The notes under the pieces: model-generated
The model's input: only the letters and a program-made list of their open reading frames with translations
What the model was told of the DNA's origin: nothing
The model's database searches: none
In this document: positions 22,994 to 30,217 of the stretch, in pieces
How the letters are laid out: each line of letters starts with the position of its first letter
Position numbering within the stretch: the first letter of the stretch is position 1
Assembly: GCA_030039035.1 (NCBI GenBank)
Contig: JASHQQ010000399.1
Location: 1 to 37,193, forward strand
Direction of reading: 5' to 3'
DNA length: 37,193 nt
Origin: Acidobacteriaceae bacterium
Lineage (GTDB): Bacteria > Acidobacteriota > Terriglobia > Terriglobales > Acidobacteriaceae
Program-made: the position numbers and the translations under genes

Positions 22994-23617
22994 TTGGCGG
23001 ACGAACACGAGTCCGGCAACCGGCAAAGCCCGTTCCTGGTGGTGGGCTTGGGCAATCCGGGACCCGATTACCTGTGGACCCCGCACAACGCGGGATTCAT
23101 GGCCATCGATCGCATCGCCCAACAGGAGGGCGTTGTGGTGCAAAACCGGCGCAGCCGGGCGGTGACCGCGACCTGCAGGATTGCTGGGCGCACTGTCATC
23201 CTGGCCAAGCCGGAGACGTTTATGAACCTGAGCGGCGTGGCCGTGGCCACGCTGCTCGAGGAGTTTGAACTGGACCCGGCCAGGGATCTGCTCGTGATTT
23301 ACGACGAGCTGGATCTCAAGCTGGGGACGATCAAGATCAGGGAACGCGGTTCCACAGCGGGCCACAACGGGGCCCGCAGCGTGACCGGCGCCCTGGGCGG
23401 TCAGGAGTGGCTGCGGCTGCGCATCGGCGTGAAACCCGATTTGCCAACCGAAGCCGCGGGAGGCCGGAGGCCGGGAAAGGATTATCTGTTGTCGCCGATG
23501 CGCAAGGCCGATCTCGCCGTTCTCGATGAAGTGCTCGACCGTGTGGCAACTGCGACAAGAAGAATCATCGGACAAGGATCGGGGCCGGCGATGAACGAAT
23601 TTAACCGGCGGGAATGA
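22994..23617 (+). CDS. pth: Peptidyl-tRNA hydrolase
   Basis: The 207-residue Pth releases peptidyl-tRNA drop-off products. Motifs: VVGLGNPGPDYLWTPHNAGF (catalytic His in PHNAG), LAKPETFMNLSGVAV, VIYDELDLKLGTIKIRERGS and AGHNGARSV. The final segment DYLLSPMRKADLAVLDEVLD is the usual lid and C-terminal helix. The start is a TTG at 22994 directly after the rplY stop (reads MADEHESGN); coupling with rplY would explain the weak initiation site. The conserved 'TRHN' appears as TPHN. Confidence 0.93.
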   Translation: MADEHESGNRQSPFLVVGLGNPGPDYLWTPHNAGFMAIDRIAQQEGVVVQNRRSRAVTATCRIAGRTVILAKPETFMNLSGVAVATLLEEFELDPARDLLVIYDELDLKLGTIKIRERGSTAGHNGARSVTGALGGQEWLRLRIGVKPDLPTEAAGGRRPGKDYLLSPMRKADLAVLDEVLDRVATATRRIIGQGSGPAMNEFNRRE

Positions 23618-23753
23618 AGGTAGGGACTATGGGACCAGGGACTAAGGGACTAGGGAATACGGGCTGAGGATTGGGGATTGGCAAGGCCAACTGACCCCTG
23701 ATCCCTGATCACTGTGAACTGCGAACTGCGAACTATGAACTGAGAGAACAACC
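23618..23753. repeat. Short tandem-like repeats between pth and rpsF
   Basis: The left part repeats GGGACTA with small variations (GGGACTAT, GGGACCA, GGGACTAA, GGGACTAG, GGGAATA) at 23625-23660. The right part has CTGACCCCTGATCCCTGATC and then GTGAACTGCGAACTGCGAAC, TATGAACTGAG (23690-23743). The rpsF ATG follows at 23754, so the 5' untranslated region of rpsF carries part of this repeat. Confidence 0.5.
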
Positions 23754-24164
23754 ATGTCGAGACTGTATGAAGTGATGTTCATTATTCGGCCCGATGTGGC
23801 CGACGAAGATGCCGACAAGCTGATTGCCGGCTTTACCGCGACCATTACCGGCGCCGGCGGCGCGGTAAAGAACTTGGAAAAGTTGGGCCGCCGCAAGCTC
23901 GCCTACACGGTGCGCAAATTCGACGACGGCAACTACGTGTTGCTGACAATCGAAGCGGGAGGGCCGGTGGTGCAGGAACTGGAGCGCCGCCTGCGCGTGA
24001 CCGAGCCGGTGATCAAGTTCATCACCGTGCGCATGGACGAGGAAGAGAAACGTCTGGCCAAGATCAAGGCGCTGCGCAACGCGCGCAGAAAACTGAGCGC
24101 CGAGCCGCCGGCTCCGCCTGCTGCGGCAGAGGCGCCGGCCGAGGCTGCGCACGCCGGCGCCTGA
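23754..24164 (+). CDS. rpsF: 30S ribosomal protein S6
   Basis: The 136-residue S6 binds central-domain 16S rRNA together with S18. It begins MSRLYEVMFIIRPDVADEDA and shows GAVKNLEKLGRRKLAYTVRK, NYVLLTIEAGGP and LRVTEPVIKFITVRMDEEEK. The C-terminus is an Ala/Pro/Glu tail. AGAGAACAACC before the ATG is a modest ribosome binding site. It normally precedes rpsR directly; here 369 bp separate them. Confidence 0.96.
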   Translation: MSRLYEVMFIIRPDVADEDADKLIAGFTATITGAGGAVKNLEKLGRRKLAYTVRKFDDGNYVLLTIEAGGPVVQELERRLRVTEPVIKFITVRMDEEEKRLAKIKALRNARRKLSAEPPAPPAAAEAPAEAAHAGA

Positions 24165-24533
24165 TCGGCGCCGGGATCGCCGCGGGCATGGCAATCGGCT
24201 GAAGGGTAGCGGATCGGTATCCACGAGGGGCCTGGCAGTGTCGGACGAATGCTTCATCGAAGGTTTTGTAACAGGGCACGACTCTAGTCGTGCCGAAAAG
24301 AGCCTGGAATGACGGGGCCTTAGCCCCTGAGGGACGCTCTTCGGGCCTGATCTGCGGCGTTTTCGATTCGTCAGAGATGGCCTGATCCCCGGGACGCCCC
24401 GGAGGCACATAACGTACGGGCCAAAGCCCGTACCCTCCAGGCCGACCCGCTACAGGCCGAAATGCGGCTCGACATACGCTTCCGCGAACCGTGCGGAAGC
24501 CAACAGGAAGGAAAGGGCAAAAGAGGAAACCCA
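24165..24533. repeat. Hairpin-repeat cluster between rpsF and rpsR
   Basis: The 369-bp gap has three near-perfect hairpins: GGCACGAC-TCTA-GTCGTGCC (24275-24294), GGGGC-CTTA-GCCCC (24314-24327) and GTACGGGC-CAAA-GCCCGTAC (24414-24433). TTTGTAACAGGGCACGACTC near 24265-24284 repeats the sequence near 19283. There is no gene. AGAGGAAACCC just before 24534 is the rpsR ribosome binding site. Confidence 0.6.
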
Positions 24534-24878
24534 ATGGCTGAAGAAAACCAGGCAAGAACAGGCGAAGCAGGCGCACCGGCGCCGCATCCGGCTCCAGGCG
24601 GTCCGGGCGGAGGTCCGCGCTCGGGCGGGCCGCGGCCGGGCGGTCCCGGCGGACGCGGGAAGTTCTTCCGGCGCAAAAAGGTGTGCAAGTTCTGCACCGA
24701 GAAGATCGACGCGATTCCCTACCGCGACGTGCGGCTGTTGCAGCAGTTTGTGGCCGAACGCGGAAAGATCGTGCCGCGGCGTCTCACCGGTGTGTGCACC
24801 ACGCACCAGCGGCGGCTGACCCGCGCCATCAAGCAGGCGCGCAACATCGCGTTGCTGCCGTTCGCCACGCAGCACTAA
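24534..24878 (+). CDS. rpsR: 30S ribosomal protein S18
   Basis: The 114-residue S18 has a Gly/Pro-rich N-terminal extension (~50 residues with [20 protein letters not shown]). The core S18 domain follows: [39 protein letters not shown] and [20 protein letters not shown]. The CxxC pair in KVCKFCTEK is present. ATG 24534 is supported by AGAGGA 8-13 nt upstream; longer in-frame starts reach into the repeat region. Binds S6 in the 30S platform. Confidence 0.96.
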   Translation: MAEENQARTGEAGAPAPHPAPGGPGGGPRSGGPRPGGPGGRGKFFRRKKVCKFCTEKIDAIPYRDVRLLQQFVAERGKIVPRRLTGVCTTHQRRLTRAIKQARNIALLPFATQH

Positions 24879-24897
24879 CTGGAAATGCGCTTTTCTC

Positions 24898-24968
24898 GAC
24901 GCTGTCATCCTGAGCGGAGGCGGTTCGGCTTGCCGGGCGGCCGGAGTCGAAGGATCCCTGCTTCGAGG
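24898..24968. repeat. Dispersed repeat between rpsR and rplI
   Basis: TGTCATCCTGAGCGGAGGCG ... GGAGTCGAAGGATCCCTGC resembles the widely dispersed 'GTCATCCTGAGCG ... GTCGAAGGATC' repeats found in intergenic DNA of many soil bacteria. It occupies most of the 113-bp gap. Confidence 0.5.
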
Positions 24969-24991
24969 AGCGCAAAGTCGGAGATTGTGAA

Positions 24992-25483
24992 ATGGAAGTC
25001 ATTCTGAGAGAAGACGTGGCCAATCTCGGCCACCGCGGAGAAGTGGTGAGAGTGGCCGACGGATACGGCCGCAATTTTCTGCTGCCGCGCAAGCTGGCCA
25101 TGCAGGCCACTGAAGCCAACAAGGCCGTTATCGAGCAGATGAAGGCCGCCGCCGCGCGCCGCTCCGCCACCGAAAAGGCGCAGGCGCAGGAACTGGTCGC
25201 GAAGCTCGAGCCCATTGTGGTGAGCTTTACGCGCAAGTCCGGCGAGAGCGGTCATCTCTTCGGCTCGGTCACCGCGGCCGATATCGCCGCCGGGCTCGCC
25301 GGGCAGGGGTTCGAGGTCGATCGCCGCAAGATCCAGTTGTCGGAACCGCTGAAGAGCGTCGGCGATTATCACGTCGCCATCCGGCTGCACCGCGATGTCA
25401 CCGCGCACGTCACGGTAAAGGTTCAGGCCGAGGCGCAGGAAGCCACGGCCGGCGAGCCCGCCGCCGAAGCGGTCGCGGAGTAG
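24992..25483 (+). CDS. rplI: 50S ribosomal protein L9
   Basis: The 163-residue L9 starts MEVILREDVANLGHRGEVVR, then VADGYGRNFLLPRKLA (N-terminal 23S-binding domain) and a connecting helix (ATEANKAVIEQMKAAAARRS). The C-terminal domain includes GESGHLFGSVTAADIAAGLA and DVTAHVTVKVQAE. A short Ala/Glu tail follows. It completes the rpsF-rpsR-rplI order. A hairpin follows at 25500-25535 without a T run. Confidence 0.96.
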   Translation: MEVILREDVANLGHRGEVVRVADGYGRNFLLPRKLAMQATEANKAVIEQMKAAAARRSATEKAQAQELVAKLEPIVVSFTRKSGESGHLFGSVTAADIAAGLAGQGFEVDRRKIQLSEPLKSVGDYHVAIRLHRDVTAHVTVKVQAEAQEATAGEPAAEAVAE

Positions 25484-25499
25484 TCGCAATCACCCGGTG

Positions 25500-25535
25500 C
25501 CCCACCGTTTCCGCCTTCTGTGCGGAAGGGGTGGG
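25500..25535. repeat. Hairpin repeat downstream of rplI
   Basis: CCCACC-TTCCGC / GCGGAA-GGTGGG with a 7-nt loop forms a long interrupted stem. There is no T run on either side. It lies at the 3' end of the HicB-like remnant and supplies its aberrant last codons. Confidence 0.5.
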
Positions 25536-25553
25536 ATCGCGCCTTCGGCTCGC

Positions 25554-25726
25554 TCCGCGCAATCCATCTTTCCGGCGATCTTCAAGGATCAACTGAATCG
25601 CAGCGCCAAGGCTGGCTCGGCACTCTTCGATACTGTGCCCCTGCCCGTTTGCGCCCGGGATTTCGGGCGCCCCCCGATATACCAATCGCCATCCCGTTCG
25701 ATGATTGCGTTGAATTCATTGCGCAT
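25554..25726 (-). pseudogene. HicB-like antitoxin remnant (frameshifted)
   Basis: On the minus strand MRNEFNAIIERDGDWYIGG (from ATG 25726) joins, after a one-base shift in the GGGGGG run near 25667-25672, to APEIPGANGQGHSIEECRAS and LGAAIQLILEDRRKDGLRG. Together these give the complete HicB antitoxin core (consensus 'DGdWyia.aPEiPGanGQG.tieEa...L..Ai.liLEdRR.dglRG'). The frame break and the replacement of the last codons by a hairpin repeat suggest a decayed gene. A G6 homopolymer sequencing error cannot be excluded. No HicA partner is seen within 300 bp on either side. Confidence 0.65.
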
Positions 25727-26035
25727 GGAAACAGTTTAGACTTCTTTCCGCTGCAACCCGTTGCACTACAGCCAGAGGCTGCGCCCGGCCCGTTCGCGGC
25801 GTGGGCACTGCCGCCCGCAGGCTGCGCGTGCAATCGTGCTCGGGCGCGGTGAGCAGTCCGGCTGGAAGAGAATCCCTTTTGCTCGCTTGCAGGGCTGCCC
25901 GGTTCCGGCCTACTGAAGCAGAATCAGCCTTCGAAGGCAACGGATGCCGCCTTCGGCTCATCTGATTCGCGAGTGCGGGAGTCCGTTCGCCGAGGACTGC
26001 CGGGGAACTGTTCCGGATAGAAGGAGATATCGAAA
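25727..26035. other. Intergenic, nothing recognised except an RBS
   Basis: No gene or repeat I can support. AAGGAG, about 10 nt before 26036, is the ribosome binding site of the next gene. Confidence 0.5.
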
Positions 26036-26227
26036 ATGCCGTTGATCAATGTGGTGCTCACTCTGCTCGTCGTGGGGATTCTGCTTTGGCTGATCGACCG
26101 CTATGTGCCCATGCAGGGAACCATCAAGGGGATTCTCAACGCCGTCGTCGTCATCGCGGTCGTCGTCTGGATTGTGAATGTCTTTGGACTCATGCACTAC
26201 ATCACGCAGTTCAGGGTGGGTCACTGA
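26036..26227 (+). CDS. Small membrane protein, Thivi_2564 family type
   Basis: The 63-residue protein has two hydrophobic helices: MPLINVVLTLLVVGILLWLI (1-20) and LNAVVVIAVVVWIVNVFGLM. They are joined by DRYVPMQGTIKGI. This matches the small Thivi_2564-type family (consensus 'MPLinlv.tLivvGvLLwLin.yIPM...iK.iLNivVviav..wll..fG'). Function unknown. AGAAGGAGATATCGAAA before the ATG is a strong ribosome binding site. Confidence 0.82.
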   Translation: MPLINVVLTLLVVGILLWLIDRYVPMQGTIKGILNAVVVIAVVVWIVNVFGLMHYITQFRVGH

Positions 26228-26312
26228 CCCGCTTGCCGGCGCAAAATGCCGTTGCGAAAACGGCCGCGGAACCCGAATCGGCAGACCGGATTCTCGCTGG
26301 TCCGAATCCCCG

Positions 26313-27677
26313 TTACTTGCCCGGATCGACCAGAGCCTGATACACGAGCGAACGGCTCTGGTATTCGAGGTTCGGGCTGGCCGGTCCCAGCATGCGCTGG
26401 ATCATGCCGACAAACACGATGTCATTGGTCGGGTCTACCCAGAACCATGTTCCCGCGGCGCCGTCCCATAAGAAGCTGCCCTTGCCTTCGGGCAAGTTCG
26501 CCGCCGGCGGATCGAAGACCACCGCGCAGTTATAGCCGTAACCGAAACCCGCCCGCATCTGCTGCAGCCCGATTCCGAACTGCCCGGTCAGCAGGCTGGC
26601 CGGCAGATGATTCGACGTCATCAGCTTCACCGTAGCCGGGGCCAGAATCCTCGCCCCGTTCAGCTCGCCGCCGTTGGCGAGCATCTGCGCAAAGCGGTAG
26701 TAATCCTCCGCCGTGGAGACCATGCCGCCGCCGCCCGAGGGCATGGTCGGCTCAGCGACGTAGTCGCTTTGCGACCCGCCAGGTCCGCGGTGCGTAGCGA
26801 CGATCTCGCCCTTCGGCCCGGGCTCATTCTGATAAAGCGTCGCGAAGCGGTTGCGCTTTTCGGGGGGCACATAAAAGCCCGCATCTTTCATCCCCAGCGG
26901 CTGGAAGATACGCGTGCGATCGAACTCCGGCAGTGTGTGGCCCGATAACTTCTCGATGATATAGCCCTGGATGTCCATCGACAATGAGTAAGTCCATCCT
27001 TTGCCGGGCTGATAAAGCAGCGGAATGCCCGATAACTTGTCAATCATCTCCTTGAGGTTCTTCGATCCCGGCACCTGCCGGTCGCGGTAGATCTTGTCCA
27101 CGGGAGTTTCGCCGAAGAAGCCGTAAGTAAAGCCGGCGGTATGTGTCATCAGCTCGCCCATGGTGGGCGGGTGGTCCGGATCGGCAAGCATCATGTTTCC
27201 ATCCGGGTCGGTCCCCTTGTAGACCTTCAGGTGCGCAAACTCGGGAATGAATCTGGCGATCGGATCCGAAGGCAGCCACTTGCCTTCCTCGTACAGGATC
27301 ATCATGGCCGCGCCGGTGACCGGCTTGGTCATGGAAAAGTCGCGAAAGATGACGTCTTTCGTCATCGGCGCGCCGCTGGCCAGGTCGCGATCGCCATACG
27401 CGCGATAATCCACCACCTTGCCGTGTCGCGCGAGAATCGTCACGATGCCCGCGATCTGCTTCTGGTCCACTACCTGCTGCATCGCGGCGTGCAGCCGCTC
27501 GAGGCGTTGCGTAGAGAATCCCTCCGACTCGGGCCTTACGACGGCGAGTTCCGCGTCATGGCGCGCGCCCTGCGCGGCGGTCGCCGCTTTCTGTGCGTGC
27601 GCGATGGAAAGAGACAGCGCCAGCAACGCGGCCGGAACGTGCGCGCAAATCAGCCTCCCCGGCTTTTCAGGCATCAT
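26313..27677 (-). CDS. Secreted class C beta-lactamase-like serine hydrolase
   Basis: The 454-residue product has a signal peptide (LICAHVPAALLALSLSIAHA) and a beta-lactamase/EstB-type domain. The SxxK motif is in FRDFSMTKPVTGAAMMILYE, and the tyrosine motif in GKGWTYSLSMDIQGYIIEKL. The C-terminal GxxGT box is in LWDGAAGTWFWVDP. MTHTAGFTYGFFG is also typical. Such proteins are periplasmic esterases or peptidases as often as true beta-lactamases, so antibiotic resistance should not be assumed. ATG 27677 is preferred over a GTG four codons upstream because GAGGG lies 5 nt before it. It is downstream of the MFS gene on the same strand, 124 bp apart. Confidence 0.88.
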   Translation of the reverse strand: MMPEKPGRLICAHVPAALLALSLSIAHAQKAATAAQGARHDAELAVVRPESEGFSTQRLERLHAAMQQVVDQKQIAGIVTILARHGKVVDYRAYGDRDLASGAPMTKDVIFRDFSMTKPVTGAAMMILYEEGKWLPSDPIARFIPEFAHLKVYKGTDPDGNMMLADPDHPPTMGELMTHTAGFTYGFFGETPVDKIYRDRQVPGSKNLKEMIDKLSGIPLLYQPGKGWTYSLSMDIQGYIIEKLSGHTLPEFDRTRIFQPLGMKDAGFYVPPEKRNRFATLYQNEPGPKGEIVATHRGPGGSQSDYVAEPTMPSGGGGMVSTAEDYYRFAQMLANGGELNGARILAPATVKLMTSNHLPASLLTGQFGIGLQQMRAGFGYGYNCAVVFDPPAANLPEGKGSFLWDGAAGTWFWVDPTNDIVFVGMIQRMLGPASPNLEYQSRSLVYQALVDPGK

Positions 27678-27801
27678 GAGAACCCTCACGTCCTTTGCTT
27701 TGGAATGGGTCCGGAAATTGACGGACCCTTTATATCAAGGCGCACAACTCGCCGCAAAGCGAGCCGACGCGACTGCAATCCGTTACCCCCCAAATGCGTT
27801 C

Positions 27802-29127
27802 TCAGCCCGCAGGCGTCGCCGCTGCGCTCTTCGGCGTGCGCAGCAGCAACAGCAGAAAGACTGTCGCCAGCACGGGAAGCAATCCGGCTGCAAGAAACGC
27901 GGGCCTGTAGGAGATCCGGTCGACGAGGATTCCTGTGGCATACGTGAATCCCGCGCCCGCCAGCCCCGCCGCCAGGCCGCTGAGCCCGGTTACCGTAGCC
28001 ACCACGTCGTGTGGAAACAGGTCCGAGGGCAAGGTAAGCCCCATCGTCGACCAGCTCGCGTAACCCCACAGTGCGAAGCAGATCAGTCCCAGTGCCGCAT
28101 AAACGCTGTGCACGCCGGCCGCCGGAATCCCCGCAAGAATTGGCACGCAACTGAAAACGCAGACCCACGTCCGCGCCCTCACCACCGGGATGCCCCTGCG
28201 CACGCACCAGCCCGAGATCAGCCCGCCGGTGAAGTTGCCGATGTCGGCCGCGACAAAGGGCGTCCAGGCAAAGAAGGCGATTTTCTGCAGGCTGAATCCG
28301 CGCGCATCGCTGAGATACTGCGGCAGCCAGAAAACATAGAACCACCAGATCGGATCGGTGAGCGCGCGGCCCAGCACGATCGCCCAGACATTGCGGTCCC
28401 GCGCAAGGCCGAGCCATCGCCGCGCGCCGGCTTTGGCTGAGCTGGCCGGAGCTTCCTGACCCGCGCGAATCAGCGCCGTCTCTTCTCCGCGGACGCGCGG
28501 ATGGCGGCTGAGCGGATGATAAACGCGCAGCCAGACCAGCAGCCAGACAAACCCCAGCAATCCCGATGCGACAAAGGCCGCTCGCCAGCCCAGCGCCACC
28601 GCTATCAGCGGAAGCGTCAACGCGGCAATCGCGCCGCCCACGCTCGATCCGCTGTCGAAGATGGCGACGGCAAGGCTGCGTTCCCGGGCGGGGAACCATT
28701 CGGCCACCACCTTGCTCGCGCCGGGCCAGTTGAAGCCTTCGCCGATGCCCAGCAGAAACCGGAACGAGGCGAAACCGAAGAGCGAGTTGGCGAATCCGGT
28801 CAGGATGTTGACAACCGACCAGAAAACGACGGCCAGCGCCAGTCCCAGCCGCGTGCCGATCAGGTCAAGCAGAATGCCGCCGAGCAGCCAGGTGAGTGCA
28901 TACGAGAGCTGAAAGGCGCTGAGTATTTTTGCCAGATCGGTGTGCGTGAAATGGAACTCGGCGACGATGGCCGGAGACAGAACCGAAAACGTCTGGCGGC
29001 TGATGTAGTTGGTGACCGTCGAGAAGAAAAGCGTCCAGACGATCCACCATCGCACTCTGCCCGAACGCCTGTTTGGGGAGCCTTGGCCGATTCGCTCCCT
29101 GGCGGCTGAGACTTGATCGTCGGGCAT
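27802..29127 (-). CDS. MFS transporter, ACS (anion:cation symporter)-like
   Basis: The 441-residue product has 12 hydrophobic helices. It reads RWWIVWTLFFSTVTNYISRQTFSVLSPAI at the first helix, then GGILLDLIGTRLGLALAVVFWS, FRFLLGIGEGFNWPGASKVVAEWFPARERSLA and IFDSGSSVGGAIAALTLPLI, the signatures of the hexuronate/glucarate ACS group. It probably imports a sugar acid or amino sugar. ATG 29127 gives family length; its ribosome binding site is poor. It lies 43 bp after the NagB-like gene, so both are likely one transcript, which suggests the imported compound is related to an amino sugar. Confidence 0.85.
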   Translation of the reverse strand: MPDDQVSAARERIGQGSPNRRSGRVRWWIVWTLFFSTVTNYISRQTFSVLSPAIVAEFHFTHTDLAKILSAFQLSYALTWLLGGILLDLIGTRLGLALAVVFWSVVNILTGFANSLFGFASFRFLLGIGEGFNWPGASKVVAEWFPARERSLAVAIFDSGSSVGGAIAALTLPLIAVALGWRAAFVASGLLGFVWLLVWLRVYHPLSRHPRVRGEETALIRAGQEAPASSAKAGARRWLGLARDRNVWAIVLGRALTDPIWWFYVFWLPQYLSDARGFSLQKIAFFAWTPFVAADIGNFTGGLISGWCVRRGIPVVRARTWVCVFSCVPILAGIPAAGVHSVYAALGLICFALWGYASWSTMGLTLPSDLFPHDVVATVTGLSGLAAGLAGAGFTYATGILVDRISYRPAFLAAGLLPVLATVFLLLLLRTPKSAAATPAG

Positions 29128-29170
29128 GATTTCGGTCCGGGCTCGGTGGCGCGCTCCTCGAAGCGAGAGT

Positions 29171-29968
29171 CTACCCGGCCAGGGACGCGGTGTCCAACTC
29201 CGCCGCGGATTCCCGGTCGAGATAGATCGTCGCATCGGGATGCGTGCGCAGGATCGTCGCCGGGCACGCGGTGGAGACCGGCTCGGAAATCGTGCGGCGA
29301 ACCACGGCGGCCTTGCGGGCGCCGGGCACCGAGAGGATCAGCCTTGGCACGCGCAGCAGCGCGGGAATGGTGAGCGTGAGCGCCTGCCGTGGCACTTCCT
29401 CCACGCCTGCGAACCAGCCCTCCGCCACCTGTTGCCTGCGGCAGGCCTCGTCGAGCGTGACGACCTTCATCGCCTCCGGATCGTTGAAATCGGCCTCTGC
29501 GGGATCGTTGAAGGCGAGGTGGCCGTTTTCGCCGATGCCCAGAAGACACAGCGCCGGAGCGGCCTGATCCAGCGCGCGAATGTAATCCGCGGCGAATCGA
29601 TCGAGGTCCTCCATGTTGCCGTCGATCTCGTAAAAGCGCTTCATTGCCACCCGCTGCGTCAGCTTCTCGCGCAGATACCGGCGGAACGAGGCCGGGTGCG
29701 ACGCATCGAGTCCGATGTATTCGTCCATGTGGAACCCGGTTACGCGGCTCCACGGCAGGCCGGGGGTCGAGGTCAGCGCGTCCAGCATGGCGAGCTGGGA
29801 AGCGCCGGTGGCGAAGATCACCCCGATCTCATTGCCCGGCCGGTCGAGGTGTACCAGCTCCTCTGCGGCCGCGCCTGCGGCAGCCGCACCGGCCGCGGCT
29901 TTGTCGGGGTGAATTTCGAGCTTCAACCTGCCAATGGAGGCGCGCTTTGGTTCCTGGTTGGGTGGCAT
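29171..29968 (-). CDS. Glucosamine-6-phosphate deaminase-like protein (NagB family, variant active site)
   Basis: The 265-residue product has NagB/6-phosphogluconolactonase fold. Motifs: IFATGASQLAMLDAL (phosphate loop, 51-65), GFHMDEYIGLDASHPASFRRYL (D82 equals E. coli D72) and LLGIGENGHLAFNDP (142-156). H150 equals H143, but the usual Asp (D141) is Asn148 and E148 is Asp155. This 'GENGHxAFNDP' form occurs in a distinct NagB-like clade, so the reaction may be related but not identical to GlcN6P to Fru6P plus ammonia. The start ATG 29968 gives family length; longer in-frame starts reach into the promoter region. Divergent from a DeoR-family regulator. Confidence 0.85.
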   Translation of the reverse strand: MPPNQEPKRASIGRLKLEIHPDKAAAGAAAAGAAAEELVHLDRPGNEIGVIFATGASQLAMLDALTSTPGLPWSRVTGFHMDEYIGLDASHPASFRRYLREKLTQRVAMKRFYEIDGNMEDLDRFAADYIRALDQAAPALCLLGIGENGHLAFNDPAEADFNDPEAMKVVTLDEACRRQQVAEGWFAGVEEVPRQALTLTIPALLRVPRLILSVPGARKAAVVRRTISEPVSTACPATILRTHPDATIYLDRESAAELDTASLAG

Positions 29969-30117
29969 CCTGGTGATTTCCGTCGGGCAAACCCATTCTA
30001 GGGTAGTCGGCTGCCAGGCCGCCTCCATCTCTAGGCCGGCACGGTCCGCCTTCGGGCCGGAGCCGCCCAGGGTCTCCCTTGCGCGCCTGTCCGGTTCCTC
30101 AGACCCCGATCCGATCA

Positions 30118-30174
30118 CAAAAATGACTGAATTGGTAAGTGGGAGCGGTATTTTTGTCAAAAAATCTGATTTGG
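30118..30174 (+). promoter_or_regulatory. Candidate operator: direct repeats upstream of the DeoR-type gene
   Basis: CAAAAATGACTGAATTGG (30118-30135) and CAAAAAATCTGATTTGG (30158-30174) are similar AT-rich direct repeats 40 bp apart, about four helical turns. The second overlaps the near-palindrome ATTTTTGTCAAAAAAT (30150-30165). They lie between the divergent NagB-like and DeoR-like genes, where DeoR-family proteins usually bind. Inference from position and symmetry. Confidence 0.4.
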
Positions 30175-30217
30175 ACGTTGCTTTTTAGCCATAGGGGAAG
30201 GTTAGAATCGGTGCCGT

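Noticed and set aside
22085-23753. A CRISPR array from the repeated strings near rplY and rpsF
   Set aside because: The repeats are short, irregular and without uniform spacers, and there are no cas genes in the window.
26313-27677. Calling the serine hydrolase a beta-lactamase resistance gene
   Set aside because: SxxK and Tyr motifs are shared by esterases and peptidases of the same fold. Nothing in the sequence or context indicates beta-lactam hydrolysis.
27707-27728. Hairpin GGGTCCG/CGGACCC as a terminator between the MFS and serine hydrolase genes
   Set aside because: There is no T run after it on the minus strand, the direction of both genes; it may be an incidental or regulatory inverted repeat.
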